DNA of 64,000 nt from Terriglobia bacterium (GTDB lineage: Bacteria > Acidobacteriota > Terriglobia > Acidiferrales > UBA7541): contig JAIQEW010000003.1 in NCBI GenBank assembly GCA_020073605.1, positions 62,001-126,000 of the forward strand, in the 5' to 3' direction. The notes under the pieces were generated by a model. The model saw nothing but the letters and a program-made list of their open reading frames with translations. It did not search any database and was not told the origin of the DNA. Positions 1 to 10,169 of this stretch are shown piece after piece (position 1 is the stretch's first letter; every line of letters begins with the position of its first letter). The position numbers were made by a program, and so were the translations under genes.

Positions 1-20
1 GTTGGCGGACTGAACTCAAG

Positions 21-371
21 TCAATATTCTTCGGGCAGCAGAATACACGTAGACGAACAGTCCGCTTCCGTAATCACCCAGAGCTTGTCCTCCGCGCTAG
101 TGTGGTAGGCGCTCAAGAGCCGAAACCCCGCTGGAGTGAAGAGTCGTTTTCCCTCGATGTCTTCGGGAGGAACGTCTCCCCAATCACCACTGACGTGACG
201 AGTAAGAAATGCCCCCGGTTGCTGGCCCGCTTTTTCAAGCGTGGCCAGTGCACCGGGGGGTACGGTGACGATCGCCCAGAAGTAAACCAGCCGGCCGTAC
301 TGTTTTTGGTGGGTACCCAGGAAGCGGTCAGTCCCTGGCTTTACTTTTGCAGCCGGGTAGGGTATTAGCGG
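21..371 (-). pseudogene. Remnant of a small conserved protein (GDWG / ITEAD type), no start codon
   Basis: The minus strand is open for 116 codons and ends at a TGA at 21-23. The C-terminal part reads like a widespread small protein of about 95-110 residues of unknown function, often found on mobile DNA. Its recognisable blocks are PGALATLEKAGQ, RHVSGDWGDVPPED, RLLSAY, LWVITEAD and ILLPEEY. No ATG, GTG or TTG occurs in this frame between the upstream TAA (372-374) and the conserved part, so the 5' end is probably lost, frameshifted or started from a rare codon such as CTG. Family resemblance is from memory. Calling it a pseudogene rather than a gene with an odd start is an inference. Confidence 0.55.
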
Positions 372-806
372 TTACGACGGTTACGACTTTTCGGTACGCG
401 GCAAAGCGTCACGCAACGCGGCGCAACGTCTCCGATGAATATTCCGTTGAAATATCAGGAGTTAGCGATTTAAGTTTCCTGTTTGCAATGCGATTCGGAG
501 CGGAGGTCAACAATCCCCCCTCTCCGCCATCTTACGTTAGAGCTTCGGACGGCAGGCCATCCTTTGCCAAAGCTACGGCTGGCAGCCCAGATTCTTAACC
601 CCACACTTTGCGGGCGGTATCGGTGACGAGCGCGAGCTCGAGTCACTGGTCCTCGATCGCAGCACGTCCGGCTCGCGACTCCTCAAGCTCCAGACACTAC
701 GATGCGGAGCCACATGTTGACACAAACAACGACGGACCAGTAAGATTCCGGGCCAAGTTGCGGTGGATGGTGTATTTTTCGGGGATAGTCTAGCGGGAGA
801 CCAGCG
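372..806. other. Gene-poor spacer with a tRNA-Ser-like 3' end
   Basis: I see no convincing gene here. The short open frames lack a ribosome binding site and family features. At 505-529 the plus strand resembles the T arm and acceptor 3' side of a tRNA-Ser, including CCCCCTCTCCGCCA, but no 5' half of a tRNA precedes it. The spacer just after it (540-600) looks like a repeated intergenic element rather than coding sequence. Confidence 0.4.
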
Positions 807-1853
807 ATGAACAAGATTCTTTTGACCATTCTGATTTTGGGCGCATTCCTTGCAGCAGAGGCGCCCGGCGCGAAGGCTCAGGCGCCAGCAGCGGCGCCGG
901 CGGCCTCGGCCGCGCCGGCAGGCGCGCCGGCACCGGCTGGAGGGCGCAAGAAGCGCGTCGCCGTGTTCGATTTCGACTTTGGCACGGTGCAGTCTGCCTC
1001 GAACGCGGCTTTTGGACAGAACATCGACGTCGGCAAGGGCATATCGGACCTGCTGGTGAAGTATCTGGTGCAGGACGGCACTTACTCCGTGATCGAGCGC
1101 AAGGCGCTCGACAAGATCCTGGCCGAGCAAAATTTCTCGAATAGCGACCGCGCGAACCCGGCTTCCGCCGCGAAGCTCGGCAAGCTGCTGGGCGTGGATG
1201 CCATCATCGTGGGCAGCGTCACGCAATTCGGAAACGACACCAAGAAGACCAACGTCGGCGGCGGTGGCGGCGGCTTTGGCGGGTTCGGCGTCGGCGGGTT
1301 CTCCCACAGCAAGACCAAGGCAATCGTGAATCTCGACGCGCGGATCGTGGACATCGATACGGCCGAGATTCTCGGCGTGGCGGAGGGCCACGGCGAATCT
1401 TCACGCTCGAGCACCGGCCTGCTGGGCGGCGGCGGGCACTGGGGCGGCTGGGGCGGCGGCGCTGTGGACTTCGGCAGCAGCGATTTCCAGCAAACGATTC
1501 TTGGAGAGGCCGTCAAACTATCCGTCGAGCAGATGAGCAAGGGCCTGATCGAAGACAATTCCAAGCTTTCGATTCGGACCGTGATCGTTTCGGGGCTCGT
1601 CGCGGCAGTAGACGGCGGGCAGGTTGTCCTGAACGTGGGCGCGAAGTCGGGCGTGAAGGTGGGCGATACGCTTTCGATCGAGCGCATCACGAAGGAGATC
1701 AAGGACCCGGCGACGGGCGCCGTTCTCCGTCGCCTGTCAACTCCGATCGGCGTCGTGCGCGTCACCGACGTGGACGATATTTCCTCGATTGCTTCGCCAG
1801 TTTCCGGCGCGGGCTTCAAAGTCGGCGACGCGGCAAAGACCGTAACGCAGTAG
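807..1853 (+). CDS. CsgG/FlgO-like exported protein
   Basis: This is a 348-residue protein with a signal peptide (about residues 1-25, ending AKA-QA) and no lipobox cysteine, followed by an Ala/Pro-rich linker. Residues 50-140 match the CsgG-type fold: VAVFDFDFGTV, a VGKGISDLLVKYL helix, SVIERKALDKILAEQ and LLGVDAIIVGSVTQFG. Gly-rich loops interrupt it near 150-165 and 203-220. The C-terminus (about 260-345) resembles the FlgT C-terminal domain, with the pattern GAKSGVKVGD. CsgG relatives form outer-membrane export pores or envelope assemblies. No curli genes lie nearby, so the cargo is unknown. GGGAGA stands just upstream of the ATG. Family assignment is good; specific role is not known. Confidence 0.8.
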   Translation: MNKILLTILILGAFLAAEAPGAKAQAPAAAPAASAAPAGAPAPAGGRKKRVAVFDFDFGTVQSASNAAFGQNIDVGKGISDLLVKYLVQDGTYSVIERKALDKILAEQNFSNSDRANPASAAKLGKLLGVDAIIVGSVTQFGNDTKKTNVGGGGGGFGGFGVGGFSHSKTKAIVNLDARIVDIDTAEILGVAEGHGESSRSSTGLLGGGGHWGGWGGGAVDFGSSDFQQTILGEAVKLSVEQMSKGLIEDNSKLSIRTVIVSGLVAAVDGGQVVLNVGAKSGVKVGDTLSIERITKEIKDPATGAVLRRLSTPIGVVRVTDVDDISSIASPVSGAGFKVGDAAKTVTQ

Positions 1854-1869
1854 CGCACGCGGGCGAGTT

Positions 1870-1888
1870 CCCCGGCAACTTGCCGGGG
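1870..1888. terminator. Hairpin between convergent genes
   Basis: An 8-bp perfect stem, CCCCGGCA / TGCCGGGG, with a 3-nt loop lies just after the CsgG-like gene and before the end of the convergent Lys-rich gene. It has no T-run, so it may act as a bidirectional transcription barrier rather than a classical intrinsic terminator. Confidence 0.5.
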
Positions 1889-1908
1889 AGCGCTCGCCGC
1901 GCGAAGTA

Positions 1909-2271
1909 TCAGCGTTCCTTGGGCGGGATGTAGCGGTGAGTGCGCACTTCGCCCTCATCCGGATCGAGCGCGTTTTCCACGCCGCTCACCACTTCCGCTT
2001 CGTAGTCCTGCCCCTCTTCCGTTAACTCCTCGACGCTTTCAGAGTCCACGCCCTCGGCTCTCGACAATCCCTGGAGATCGCCCGATTGTCCGCCGGCACC
2101 CGCGCCGAGTCCTCGCCCTGCGAGAGGAGCGGGTGTCTCGTACCCAGCCCGGCCGCGTGGACGCCGCTTTGCGCGCTTCGGCTTTCTGGCCTTCGGTGCC
2201 TTTTTGCGAAGCGAAATCTTCTTCTTAGCTGCTTTCTTCTTTTTCGGGGCTGCTTTCTTCTTCTTTGCCAT
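1909..2271 (-). CDS. Small basic Lys-rich protein with acidic conserved C-terminus
   Basis: The protein has 120 residues. The first 45 are almost all Lys, Ala and Arg, as in histone-H1-like tails. The C-terminal half is acidic and ends in a block (SVEELTEEGQDYEAEVV, then ENALDPDEGEVRTH) that I recall from small uncharacterised proteins. I place the start at the ATG of MAKKKK because AAAAGGAGA stands in front of it; an upstream in-frame ATG at 2292 overlaps that site. The basic tail suggests nucleic-acid binding (inference). It could be a nucleoid or stress protein; no name is justified. Confidence 0.65.
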   Translation of the reverse strand: MAKKKKAAPKKKKAAKKKISLRKKAPKARKPKRAKRRPRGRAGYETPAPLAGRGLGAGAGGQSGDLQGLSRAEGVDSESVEELTEEGQDYEAEVVSGVENALDPDEGEVRTHRYIPPKER

Positions 2272-2381
2272 GAGTCCGGGTCTCCTTTTCATTTGAATCG
2301 ATGTAAGCCGTCAATTCCGTCACTTCCATTTCGTCTCAAGCGGTTCAGAAATGCAACCGCGCGCTTTTCAGGCCGCACGCT

Positions 2382-3656
<1,275 letters not shown>

Positions 3657-3667
3657 TTATATTCATC

Positions 3668-3695
3668 TTGCAAAGCGGGTAGATCAATCTAGAAT
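3668..3695 (+). promoter_or_regulatory. Likely sigma-70 promoter for the MFS/MFS/esterase operon
   Basis: TTGCAA at 3668-3673 and TAGAAT at 3690-3695, separated by 16 bp, lie about 90 bp upstream of the first MFS start. This also sits in the pobA divergent region, where a shared regulator could bind; I did not find a clear operator. Confidence 0.45.
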
Positions 3696-3788
3696 GCTGG
3701 CACGTTTGCCACGGGTGCCCGCCGATTTGGGCGGCGGGAACCGCAGAGCCAGACGTTTCCGCGTCGAGCGCTTGCAGGGAGGTTCCGA

Positions 3789-5075
3789 ATGTCGAACGAT
3801 CGTCCGTTCTACGGCTGGAAGCTGGTCGGCGCGCTTTCCGCGATGGATTTTCTGAACCTCGGGTTTCCTTTTTACATTGGCGCGATCATCAATTTCTACA
3901 TGCTGCAGCACATCGCCATGAGCCGCGGCATGTTCGGTTTCGGATCCACGCTGCTCAACCTGTTCGTCGGCATCCCATCCACGCTTGTGGCTATTTCCAT
4001 CGTGAAGCTCGGTATTCGCACGACCTACGTGATCGGTTCGGCCTTCGTCTGCATCGGCTCGCTGTTTCTGGCGTTCGCCACCACGAAGCCGTGGCAATTC
4101 CTGCTGGCTTTCGGCGTGATCACTGGTGTCGGCATCTGTTTCGGCGACATTATTTGCGGCAGCACGGCCGCGGCTCGCTGGTTCGAGCGCTACCGTGGCC
4201 GCGCCGTCGGGCTCGTCCTCAGCGGCTCCGGCATTTGCGGATTGATGGCGCCGCTGATGGATAAGCTGCTGCGCGCGCACGGAGGCGATTGGCGCCTCGG
4301 CTGGAAAATCGGCGCCGCCGGCGCTGTTCTTGCCGGAATCATCGCGCTGCTTTTCGTGAAAGAGCGTCCTGAGGATCTCGGCCAACTGCCTGACGGCGAT
4401 GCGAAACCGGAAGCCGGCACGCCGCGCGATCGCGCGCCGAGCAAACTGGTGACGAGCTACGAATGGACCGCCGGCGAAGCGTATAGCACCAGCAGCTATT
4501 GGCTGGTCCTACTCGCGGGCCTCGCTGCGCAGTTCCCGTTTTTCCTTTTCGTCCCCCACTGGGTCCTTCATTTGCAAAGCACCGGAATTTCGTCGGGCCA
4601 GGCGGCATTTTCGATGAGCCTTATGCCTGTATCCTGCATCGCGGGCCGGTTGTTTGGCGGCTGGCTGATGGATACGATGAACGCGCGCTTCGCGTTCCTG
4701 ATCGGGCTGTCCGGCTATCTTTTCGGTTCGGTCGCGGCGCTGCGCGCGGGCCCGGACGCGCTTCTCATCGCCGATTCCGCCGCGGTCTTGTACGGCTTGG
4801 CGATCGGGTGGACGTTTACCTGCATGACCACGTGCGTCGCCCACTATTTCGGCCCTGCGGCGTTCCCAAAACTGGCGGGCACGCTGCTGTTCTGGACGTC
4901 CGGCGGCGCTTCGCCCGCGGCGTGGGTCGGCGGAAAGATTTTCGATACGTACGGCGGCTACGCGCACGCGTGGCAGCTGAACATCGCCATCACCGTGATC
5001 GGCATCGTCGCCATTCTCTTCGCCACCATGCCACGTCACCGGAGCGCGACGGGCGCCGTTGCGAAGACCGCGTAA
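3789..5075 (+). CDS. MFS transporter (first of a tandem pair)
   Basis: This 428-residue integral membrane protein has about twelve hydrophobic segments in two halves joined by a hydrophilic loop near residues 200-230. It begins RPFYGWKLVGAL, and the RWFERYRGRAVGLVLSGSG block matches the loop 4-5 region of the oxalate/formate-antiporter-like (OFA) branch of the major facilitator superfamily. An AGGGAGG Shine-Dalgarno precedes the ATG. It is followed after 31 bp by a paralogue and then an esterase, and it faces pobA. An aromatic or organic acid substrate is therefore plausible, but the sequence alone does not fix it. Confidence 0.82.
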   Translation: MSNDRPFYGWKLVGALSAMDFLNLGFPFYIGAIINFYMLQHIAMSRGMFGFGSTLLNLFVGIPSTLVAISIVKLGIRTTYVIGSAFVCIGSLFLAFATTKPWQFLLAFGVITGVGICFGDIICGSTAAARWFERYRGRAVGLVLSGSGICGLMAPLMDKLLRAHGGDWRLGWKIGAAGAVLAGIIALLFVKERPEDLGQLPDGDAKPEAGTPRDRAPSKLVTSYEWTAGEAYSTSSYWLVLLAGLAAQFPFFLFVPHWVLHLQSTGISSGQAAFSMSLMPVSCIAGRLFGGWLMDTMNARFAFLIGLSGYLFGSVAALRAGPDALLIADSAAVLYGLAIGWTFTCMTTCVAHYFGPAAFPKLAGTLLFWTSGGASPAAWVGGKIFDTYGGYAHAWQLNIAITVIGIVAILFATMPRHRSATGAVAKTA

Positions 5076-5106
5076 GCGGCAGAACACATTTAGAGGAGAT
5101 ACCCGA

Positions 5107-6387
5107 GTGCCGAATAAACCCGGATTCTACGGCTGGAAGCTGGTCGGCGTGCTCTTCACGCTCGATTTCATCAACATGGGATTCCCGTATTACGGCGGCA
5201 GCGTGATCAATGGCTACATGATCCACGAGATTCAAATGAGCCGCAGTATGCTCGGCCTCGGATTCACGGTGCTCAACCTGTTCTTGGGTCTCGCCGCGGT
5301 GGTCGTTGCAATGTCGATCGTCAAGTACGGCATCCGGGCGACGTTCATCGTCGGCTCCGCGATGATCTGCGTCGGCGCTCTGTTCATGGGTCTCTATGCG
5401 TCCAAGCCCTGGCACTATCTGGCGGCGTTTGGAGTGGTGAACGGAGTGGGCATCAGCTTCGCGACGCTGGTTCCCGCGGCTGCCGGCGTGACGCGATGGT
5501 TCCGCCGCTATCGCGGCCGCGCGATGGGAATCGCCCTCTCCGCTTCGGGCTTCTCCGGTTTTGCCGTATCGCCGTTTCTCGACAAAATGCTGCGGACCGC
5601 CGGCGGCAACTGGCGCGCGGGCTGGTATATCGTTGCAGGTGCGATGGTGCTGGCTGCGCTCATTGCGTTTCTGGGCGTCAAGGAAAGTCCGGAATCGCTC
5701 GGACAGACCGTGGACGGCATCGCGGAGGACCAGCAGGGTCAGCCGTCGCGCACCGACGCCCTGGCCACGAAGTTTCCGTGGACTACAGGGCAGGCTTACC
5801 GCACGCCGGCGTACTGGCTGATCGCGATCGCCGGGATCGCCACCACATACCCGTTCTTCTTCTTCGTGGCGCACTGGATACTGCGCCTGCGCGGCGCAGG
5901 CATCAGTTCCTCCAATGCGGCCTGGGCGATGAGCCTGTTTACGATCGGCACGCTCGGCGGCCGCTGGCTCGGCGGATTGCTCATGGACGTCATGAACTCC
6001 CGCGTGGCCTTCGTGATCGGTCTCAGCGTCTATTTCATCGGGTCTTACCTTGCGATTGTCGTGCGCCCGGAGACGCTGTTGCTGGGCTACATCGCCTCCG
6101 TTCTCTACGGCGCGGCCTACGGCTGGACGTTCACCTGCGCCGGCACGATTACGGCACACTATTACGGTCCCGCGGCCTTCCCGAAGCTGTACGGAATGAT
6201 GGTGCTGTTGGTCTCGTCGTTTGCTTCGCCGGCGGGTTACATCGGCGGGAAGATCTTCGATCTCTACGGGAGCTACACGCGCGCGATTGAGCTGAATTGC
6301 GTGATGGCCGCCATCGGAATCGTGGCGATCTCGTTCGCGGCAATGCCGAAACCGAGCAGCGAAGCGGGCGCGGCAGCTGTTCGATAG
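5107..6387 (+). CDS. MFS transporter (second of a tandem pair)
   Basis: This 426-residue paralogue of the preceding carrier shares the opening FYGWKLVGVLFTLDFINMGFP and the RWFRRYRGRAMGI loop. I place the start at the GTG at 5107, which has GAGGAG 9 bp upstream and aligns with the start of the first carrier; an upstream ATG at 5059 would overlap the first gene. The pair probably arose by tandem duplication and later divergence. Both keep about twelve membrane spans. The esterase gene starts directly after the stop codon, so the three genes look co-transcribed. The substrate is unknown; the context suggests aromatic carboxylates. Confidence 0.82.
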   Translation: MPNKPGFYGWKLVGVLFTLDFINMGFPYYGGSVINGYMIHEIQMSRSMLGLGFTVLNLFLGLAAVVVAMSIVKYGIRATFIVGSAMICVGALFMGLYASKPWHYLAAFGVVNGVGISFATLVPAAAGVTRWFRRYRGRAMGIALSASGFSGFAVSPFLDKMLRTAGGNWRAGWYIVAGAMVLAALIAFLGVKESPESLGQTVDGIAEDQQGQPSRTDALATKFPWTTGQAYRTPAYWLIAIAGIATTYPFFFFVAHWILRLRGAGISSSNAAWAMSLFTIGTLGGRWLGGLLMDVMNSRVAFVIGLSVYFIGSYLAIVVRPETLLLGYIASVLYGAAYGWTFTCAGTITAHYYGPAAFPKLYGMMVLLVSSFASPAGYIGGKIFDLYGSYTRAIELNCVMAAIGIVAISFAAMPKPSSEAGAAAVR

Positions 6388-8031
6388 GTGGCCCACGTGA
6401 TCGATCGGCGCGGGTTGCTCAAGTCTTCTCTGCTGGGTTGCGGAGCCGCGCTTGCCGGTGCTCTGTCGCGATTCCCGCTTGCAGCGGCGGATGCAGCGTC
6501 CAAGGGTCCGGTTGTGGAAACGACTCTCGGCAGAGTCCGCGGCGCCTCCGCAAGCGACGCTTACTCCTTCAAAGGCATCCACTACGGCGCATCGCCAGAG
6601 GGGGCTGGACGCTTCCTGCCGCCTCATCCGCCGAAGCCCTGGACCGAAGTCGCCGACGCGCTCCAGTACGGCACCATGGCGCCGCAAAATCTCTCCACCG
6701 CCACCGGTTCGGACATCCGCATCGCGATGGGCGACATTTTTGGCCCGGGCGGCGTCGGCGAAGACTGCCTCGTGCTCAACGTCTGGACGCCGAGTGTGAG
6801 CCGCGGCAAGCGGCCCGTGATGGTCTGGCTGCACGGCGGAGGCTATACCGGCGGTTCGGATGGCGCGCCCACGTATGACGGCACCAACCTCGCGCGCAAG
6901 CAGGATGTCGTCGTGGTCGGGATCAATCACCGGCTGAATGTCTTCGGATACCTCTACCTCGGCGCGATCGGCGGCGAAAAATACGCGGACTCAGGCAACG
7001 CCGGAATGCTCGATATCGTGCTGGCGCTCGAATGGGTGCGCGACAACATCGCGCGCTTCGGCGGCGATCCCGGCAACGTGACGATCTTCGGCGAATCGGG
7101 CGGCGGCGGGAAGGTCAGCACGCTGATGGCGATGCCTCCCGCGAAGGGCCTGTTCCACAAGGCGATCGTCGAGAGCGGCCCAACGCTGCGCGTGATTTCC
7201 CGTGAAAGCGCGGACGAGGCTGCAAGAAAGTTCCTCGCGCATCTCAACGTCACGCCGGACCAGATCGACGACCTTCAGAAGATTCCGGCCGATCGGCTCA
7301 CCGCCGCGCTGCATTCCATGACCGGACCCGCCGCGATCCCGCTGGGGCCGGTGGTGGACGGGCGTTCGCTGCCGAGGCATCCGTTCGATCCCGACGCGCC
7401 GGCGCAGTCTGCGAACATACCGATGCTGATCGGCACAAACGCCACGGAATCCACGATCCTGCTCGGCCTCGGAAACCCCTCGGTCTTTTCGCTGAACGAA
7501 ACGGACATGCGAACCAGGCTCAAGGCGTCTCTCCGGCTCTCCGACGAATCGAGACTCGATGGCTTGATTGCCGTCTACAAGAAATGGCGGCCGAACGCGA
7601 CGCCGAGCGACATCTACTTCGCCGTCACCACCGACCGGATGATGCGGATGGATGCCATCACGCAGGCCGAGCGCAAAGCCGCTCAGGGCGCGGCGCCTGC
7701 CTACATGTACATCTTCGCGTGGGAAACTCCGGTCCTCGGCGGGAAGTTGAAATCGCCGCACGGCATCGAGCTGGCGTTCGTCTTCGACAACACGGACAAA
7801 ACCACGGGAATGAACGGCACGGGCGCGGATCTACAGCAGCTTGCCGACAAGGTCAGCGGCGCGTGGGCCGCGTTTGCCCGCACCGGAAACCCCAGCCATG
7901 CCGGCATCCCGAAGTGGCCCGCGTACACGCCGGCTGACCGCGCCACGATGGTCTTCAACGACGAATGCAAAGTAGTGAACGATCCCGGCAAGGAAGAACG
8001 CCTGGCGATGAGCGCGCTGTCGGCGGCGTAG
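6388..8031 (+). CDS. Type B carboxylesterase, exported (probably Tat)
   Basis: This 547-residue alpha/beta hydrolase belongs to the carboxylesterase type B / p-nitrobenzyl esterase family. The N-terminus (IDRRGLLKSSLLG plus a hydrophobic stretch ending LAAADA) looks like a twin-arginine signal, so the enzyme likely acts outside the cytoplasm. The oxyanion-hole motif VWLHGGGYTGG, the nucleophile elbow FGESGGGG (Ser237), a Glu at about 354 (GTNATEST) and His458 (SPHGIELAF) make a full catalytic triad. The usual GESAGG is GESGGG here. It starts with GTG immediately after the carrier's stop codon, which indicates translational coupling. Periplasmic hydrolysis of aromatic esters followed by uptake of the acid would fit the neighbourhood (inference). 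Confidence 0.85.
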   Translation: MAHVIDRRGLLKSSLLGCGAALAGALSRFPLAAADAASKGPVVETTLGRVRGASASDAYSFKGIHYGASPEGAGRFLPPHPPKPWTEVADALQYGTMAPQNLSTATGSDIRIAMGDIFGPGGVGEDCLVLNVWTPSVSRGKRPVMVWLHGGGYTGGSDGAPTYDGTNLARKQDVVVVGINHRLNVFGYLYLGAIGGEKYADSGNAGMLDIVLALEWVRDNIARFGGDPGNVTIFGESGGGGKVSTLMAMPPAKGLFHKAIVESGPTLRVISRESADEAARKFLAHLNVTPDQIDDLQKIPADRLTAALHSMTGPAAIPLGPVVDGRSLPRHPFDPDAPAQSANIPMLIGTNATESTILLGLGNPSVFSLNETDMRTRLKASLRLSDESRLDGLIAVYKKWRPNATPSDIYFAVTTDRMMRMDAITQAERKAAQGAAPAYMYIFAWETPVLGGKLKSPHGIELAFVFDNTDKTTGMNGTGADLQQLADKVSGAWAAFARTGNPSHAGIPKWPAYTPADRATMVFNDECKVVNDPGKEERLAMSALSAA

Positions 8032-8066
8032 GTACTATGGGAATTTTGTTGTAGATTCTTTGCGGT

Positions 8067-8546
8067 ATGTCAGCCCCTGATACTCACAATTGGATAACGA
8101 TCCTAAGCGCGCTAGGTCTTGGTTCCTTCATCGGCACTGTGCTCTCTTTGTGGTTTACGGCCAGACAGCAACATAAGCATTGGGTCAACGACAACAAGAA
8201 ATCGGAGTACAGGGAATTGCTGGATGGACTCTACGATGCGGTAACGGTGGTTTCAGATAACCGTCCCAACCTTAGCACCGTAAATCCCGGACCGATAAAC
8301 GACGCAGTTAAGAAACTCTCGCGAATGTTTGAGGACCGCATCTTTATTGCCGATTCCTTGAGGAACTCCAACGCCAAACAAGATTGGTATGACATGAAGA
8401 AAGTTATCTACTACGACCCGAGTTTGCAAAGCGAGACGCCGAAGGAATTCTGGTATTCGGCATATAACCTCCATGAGCGCGAAGATAAATTACGGGTCAA
8501 GATTCTGGAGCGAGCGAAGAACGAGATTGTGCACTTCAAGCCCTAA
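8067..8546 (+). CDS. Hypothetical membrane-anchored protein
   Basis: I do not recognise this 159-residue protein. One hydrophobic segment (about residues 10-30, ILSALGLGSFIGTVLSLWFT) near the N-terminus is followed by a hydrophilic, probably cytoplasmic, helical domain with many charged residues. Base composition is clearly lower in GC than in the flanking genes, which hints at transfer. The ribosome binding site is weak. It stands alone between the esterase and the convergent ABC permease gene. Single-span proteins of this shape occur near accessory loci, but no function can be assigned. Confidence 0.5.
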   Translation: MSAPDTHNWITILSALGLGSFIGTVLSLWFTARQQHKHWVNDNKKSEYRELLDGLYDAVTVVSDNRPNLSTVNPGPINDAVKKLSRMFEDRIFIADSLRNSNAKQDWYDMKKVIYYDPSLQSETPKEFWYSAYNLHEREDKLRVKILERAKNEIVHFKP

Positions 8547-8619
8547 CATGCGGCTTGTCCGTTTGGGTGCGTCTGTCACGCGACTGTATGCATCGCGTTA
8601 CAAAGCCAAGACCTTACCG

Positions 8620-9366
8620 CTATAGCTGAATCTTCGAGAAGAAGTAGCTCCCGACGCCGAGCAGAATCGCGGTCAGCAGCGTCACCACGATCAGATCCGT
8701 AGCCAATCCGTATGCGTATACGCTGCTGCAAGCGCCTCTCAATCCATCCACGCCGTAGCTGAGCGGATTAAGGCGCAGCGCGAACTTCAGCGCCTTCGGC
8801 AATCCGTCCGCCGAAAAAATCGCGCCGGAGAAAAAGAAGAGCGGCATGATCAGAAAGTTGATGATCAACGGGAAGCCCTGCATGTCCTGGAGCACCGACC
8901 CGAAGACCGTGCCGATCCCCGTGAAGAGCAGCGCGATCAGAAACATGAATAGGATCGCCAGCGGCACCAGCAATGAGTTCTGGATACGGAATCCGGCAAT
9001 CACGCAGATCACGAGCACGACCGTTCCCTGCGCCATGGCTACGATCGCGCCGCCGAGCATGCGCCCGAAAACGATCTCCAGGCGCGAGACGGGCGCGACG
9101 AGGGTTTCCTTCAGGAAGCCGAATTGCCGGTCCCAGATGATTTCGATCCCCGAAAACACGGCGTTGAAAAGAATCGCCATGGAAATGATTCCCGGCGAGA
9201 GGAAATTGATGTAATTCCCGCCGCCCGCCTTGGCGAACATCGAACGGAACCCGAATCCGAGCGCGACGAGAAACAGAAGCGGCTGACCCAGCGAACCGAT
9301 GATCCGCGCGGGCGAGCGAACGTAACGCTTGAGCTGCCTCATGCAGAGAATGTAGATGGCCTTCAT
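8620..9366 (-). CDS. ABC-2 type exporter permease (DrrB-like)
   Basis: This 248-residue membrane protein has about six hydrophobic segments and features of the ABC-2 permease family: an opening amphipathic block MRQLKRYVRSPARIIGSLGQP, PGIISMAILFNAVFSGIEI, and the region RLEIVFGRMLGGA. I chose the ATG at 9366 because it overlaps the stop of the upstream ATPase gene in an ATGA arrangement and opens the conserved domain; upstream residues in the same frame are out-of-frame ATPase sequence. With the ATPase it forms a two-gene drug, lipid or polysaccharide exporter. The substrate is unknown. Confidence 0.82.
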   Translation of the reverse strand: MKAIYILCMRQLKRYVRSPARIIGSLGQPLLFLVALGFGFRSMFAKAGGGNYINFLSPGIISMAILFNAVFSGIEIIWDRQFGFLKETLVAPVSRLEIVFGRMLGGAIVAMAQGTVVLVICVIAGFRIQNSLLVPLAILFMFLIALLFTGIGTVFGSVLQDMQGFPLIINFLIMPLFFFSGAIFSADGLPKALKFALRLNPLSYGVDGLRGACSSVYAYGLATDLIVVTLLTAILLGVGSYFFSKIQL

Positions 9367-10169
9367 CGCCTTCCTCCGCCTCTCCACGCGCGTCCCATCA
9401 TGCGCATGCGATCCATGGCGTTCGCTTCTTCTTCCCGGATGGCGTGCCCGGTGAGCGCGATGAACGCGTCTTCCAGGTTCGCGCACTTCGTTCGCTCTTT
9501 CAGCTCGGCGGGCGCGCCCTGTGCCACGATCTTCCCGTGGTCGATCACGGCTACGTCGCCGGCCACGCGGTCGGCCTCGTCCATGTAGTGCGTGGTGAAG
9601 AAGACCGTGACGCCTTCTTCCTTGCTGAGCTGCTGGATGTAGCTCCAGATATGGTTGCGCGTCTGCGGGTCGAGGCCGATGGTCGGCTCGTCGAGAAAAA
9701 GGATTCGCGGATTGTGCAGCAGCGCGCGGGCCACTTCGAGGCGCCGCTTCATGCCGCCCGAATACGTCTTCACGAGATCCTTTTTCCGGTCGCCGAGGCC
9801 GACGAAATCGACCAGCATGTCGATGCGCTTCACGCGCTCGGCGTGCGGCACGCCGTAGAGAATCCCGTGCAGGTCCATGTTCTCGTAGGCCGTCAATTCG
9901 TCATCGAGGCTCGGGTCCTGAAACACGATGCCGAACGAGCGCCGCACCTGCTTCTGATCGCGCGTCGGGTCGTGCCCGTTGACGAGAATCTTGCCGCTCG
10001 TCGGATCGAGCACCGTGGTCAGCATCTTGATCGTCGTGGTCTTTCCCGCGCCGTTGGGGCCGAGAAAGCCGAAAATCTTGCCTTCCGCCACCGTGAACGA
10101 GATGTGGTTCACCGCGCAGAATTCGCCGTAGTTCTTGACGAGGTCGTGCACCGCGATCATTTCGGCCAT
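9363..10169 (-). CDS. ABC exporter ATPase (DrrA-like)
   Basis: This 268-residue ATP-binding subunit is the partner of the downstream permease. It has Walker A GPNGAGKTTTIKML, the signature YSGGMKRRLEVARAL, Walker B RILFLDEPTIGLDP and a switch His (FFTTHYMDEADR). These are typical of the daunorubicin-resistance-like DrrA branch. The start at 10169 (MAEMIAVHDL) has GGAAAAGGG upstream; the open frame extends much further upstream but that part is antisense to benzoylformate decarboxylase. The genes overlap by 4 bp, so translation is coupled. Confidence 0.87.
   Translation of the reverse strand: MAEMIAVHDLVKNYGEFCAVNHISFTVAEGKIFGFLGPNGAGKTTTIKMLTTVLDPTSGKILVNGHDPTRDQKQVRRSFGIVFQDPSLDDELTAYENMDLHGILYGVPHAERVKRIDMLVDFVGLGDRKKDLVKTYSGGMKRRLEVARALLHNPRILFLDEPTIGLDPQTRNHIWSYIQQLSKEEGVTVFFTTHYMDEADRVAGDVAVIDHGKIVAQGAPAELKERTKCANLEDAFIALTGHAIREEEANAMDRMRMMGRAWRGGGRR

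Noticed and set aside
573..1391. Long minus-strand open frame opposite the CsgG-like gene
   Set aside because: It is antisense to a well-supported gene and lacks any family feature; high GC gives long shadow frames.
4990..6930. 646-codon minus-strand open frame opposite the MFS and esterase genes
   Set aside because: Arg/His-rich shadow frame; the plus-strand carrier and esterase are clear.
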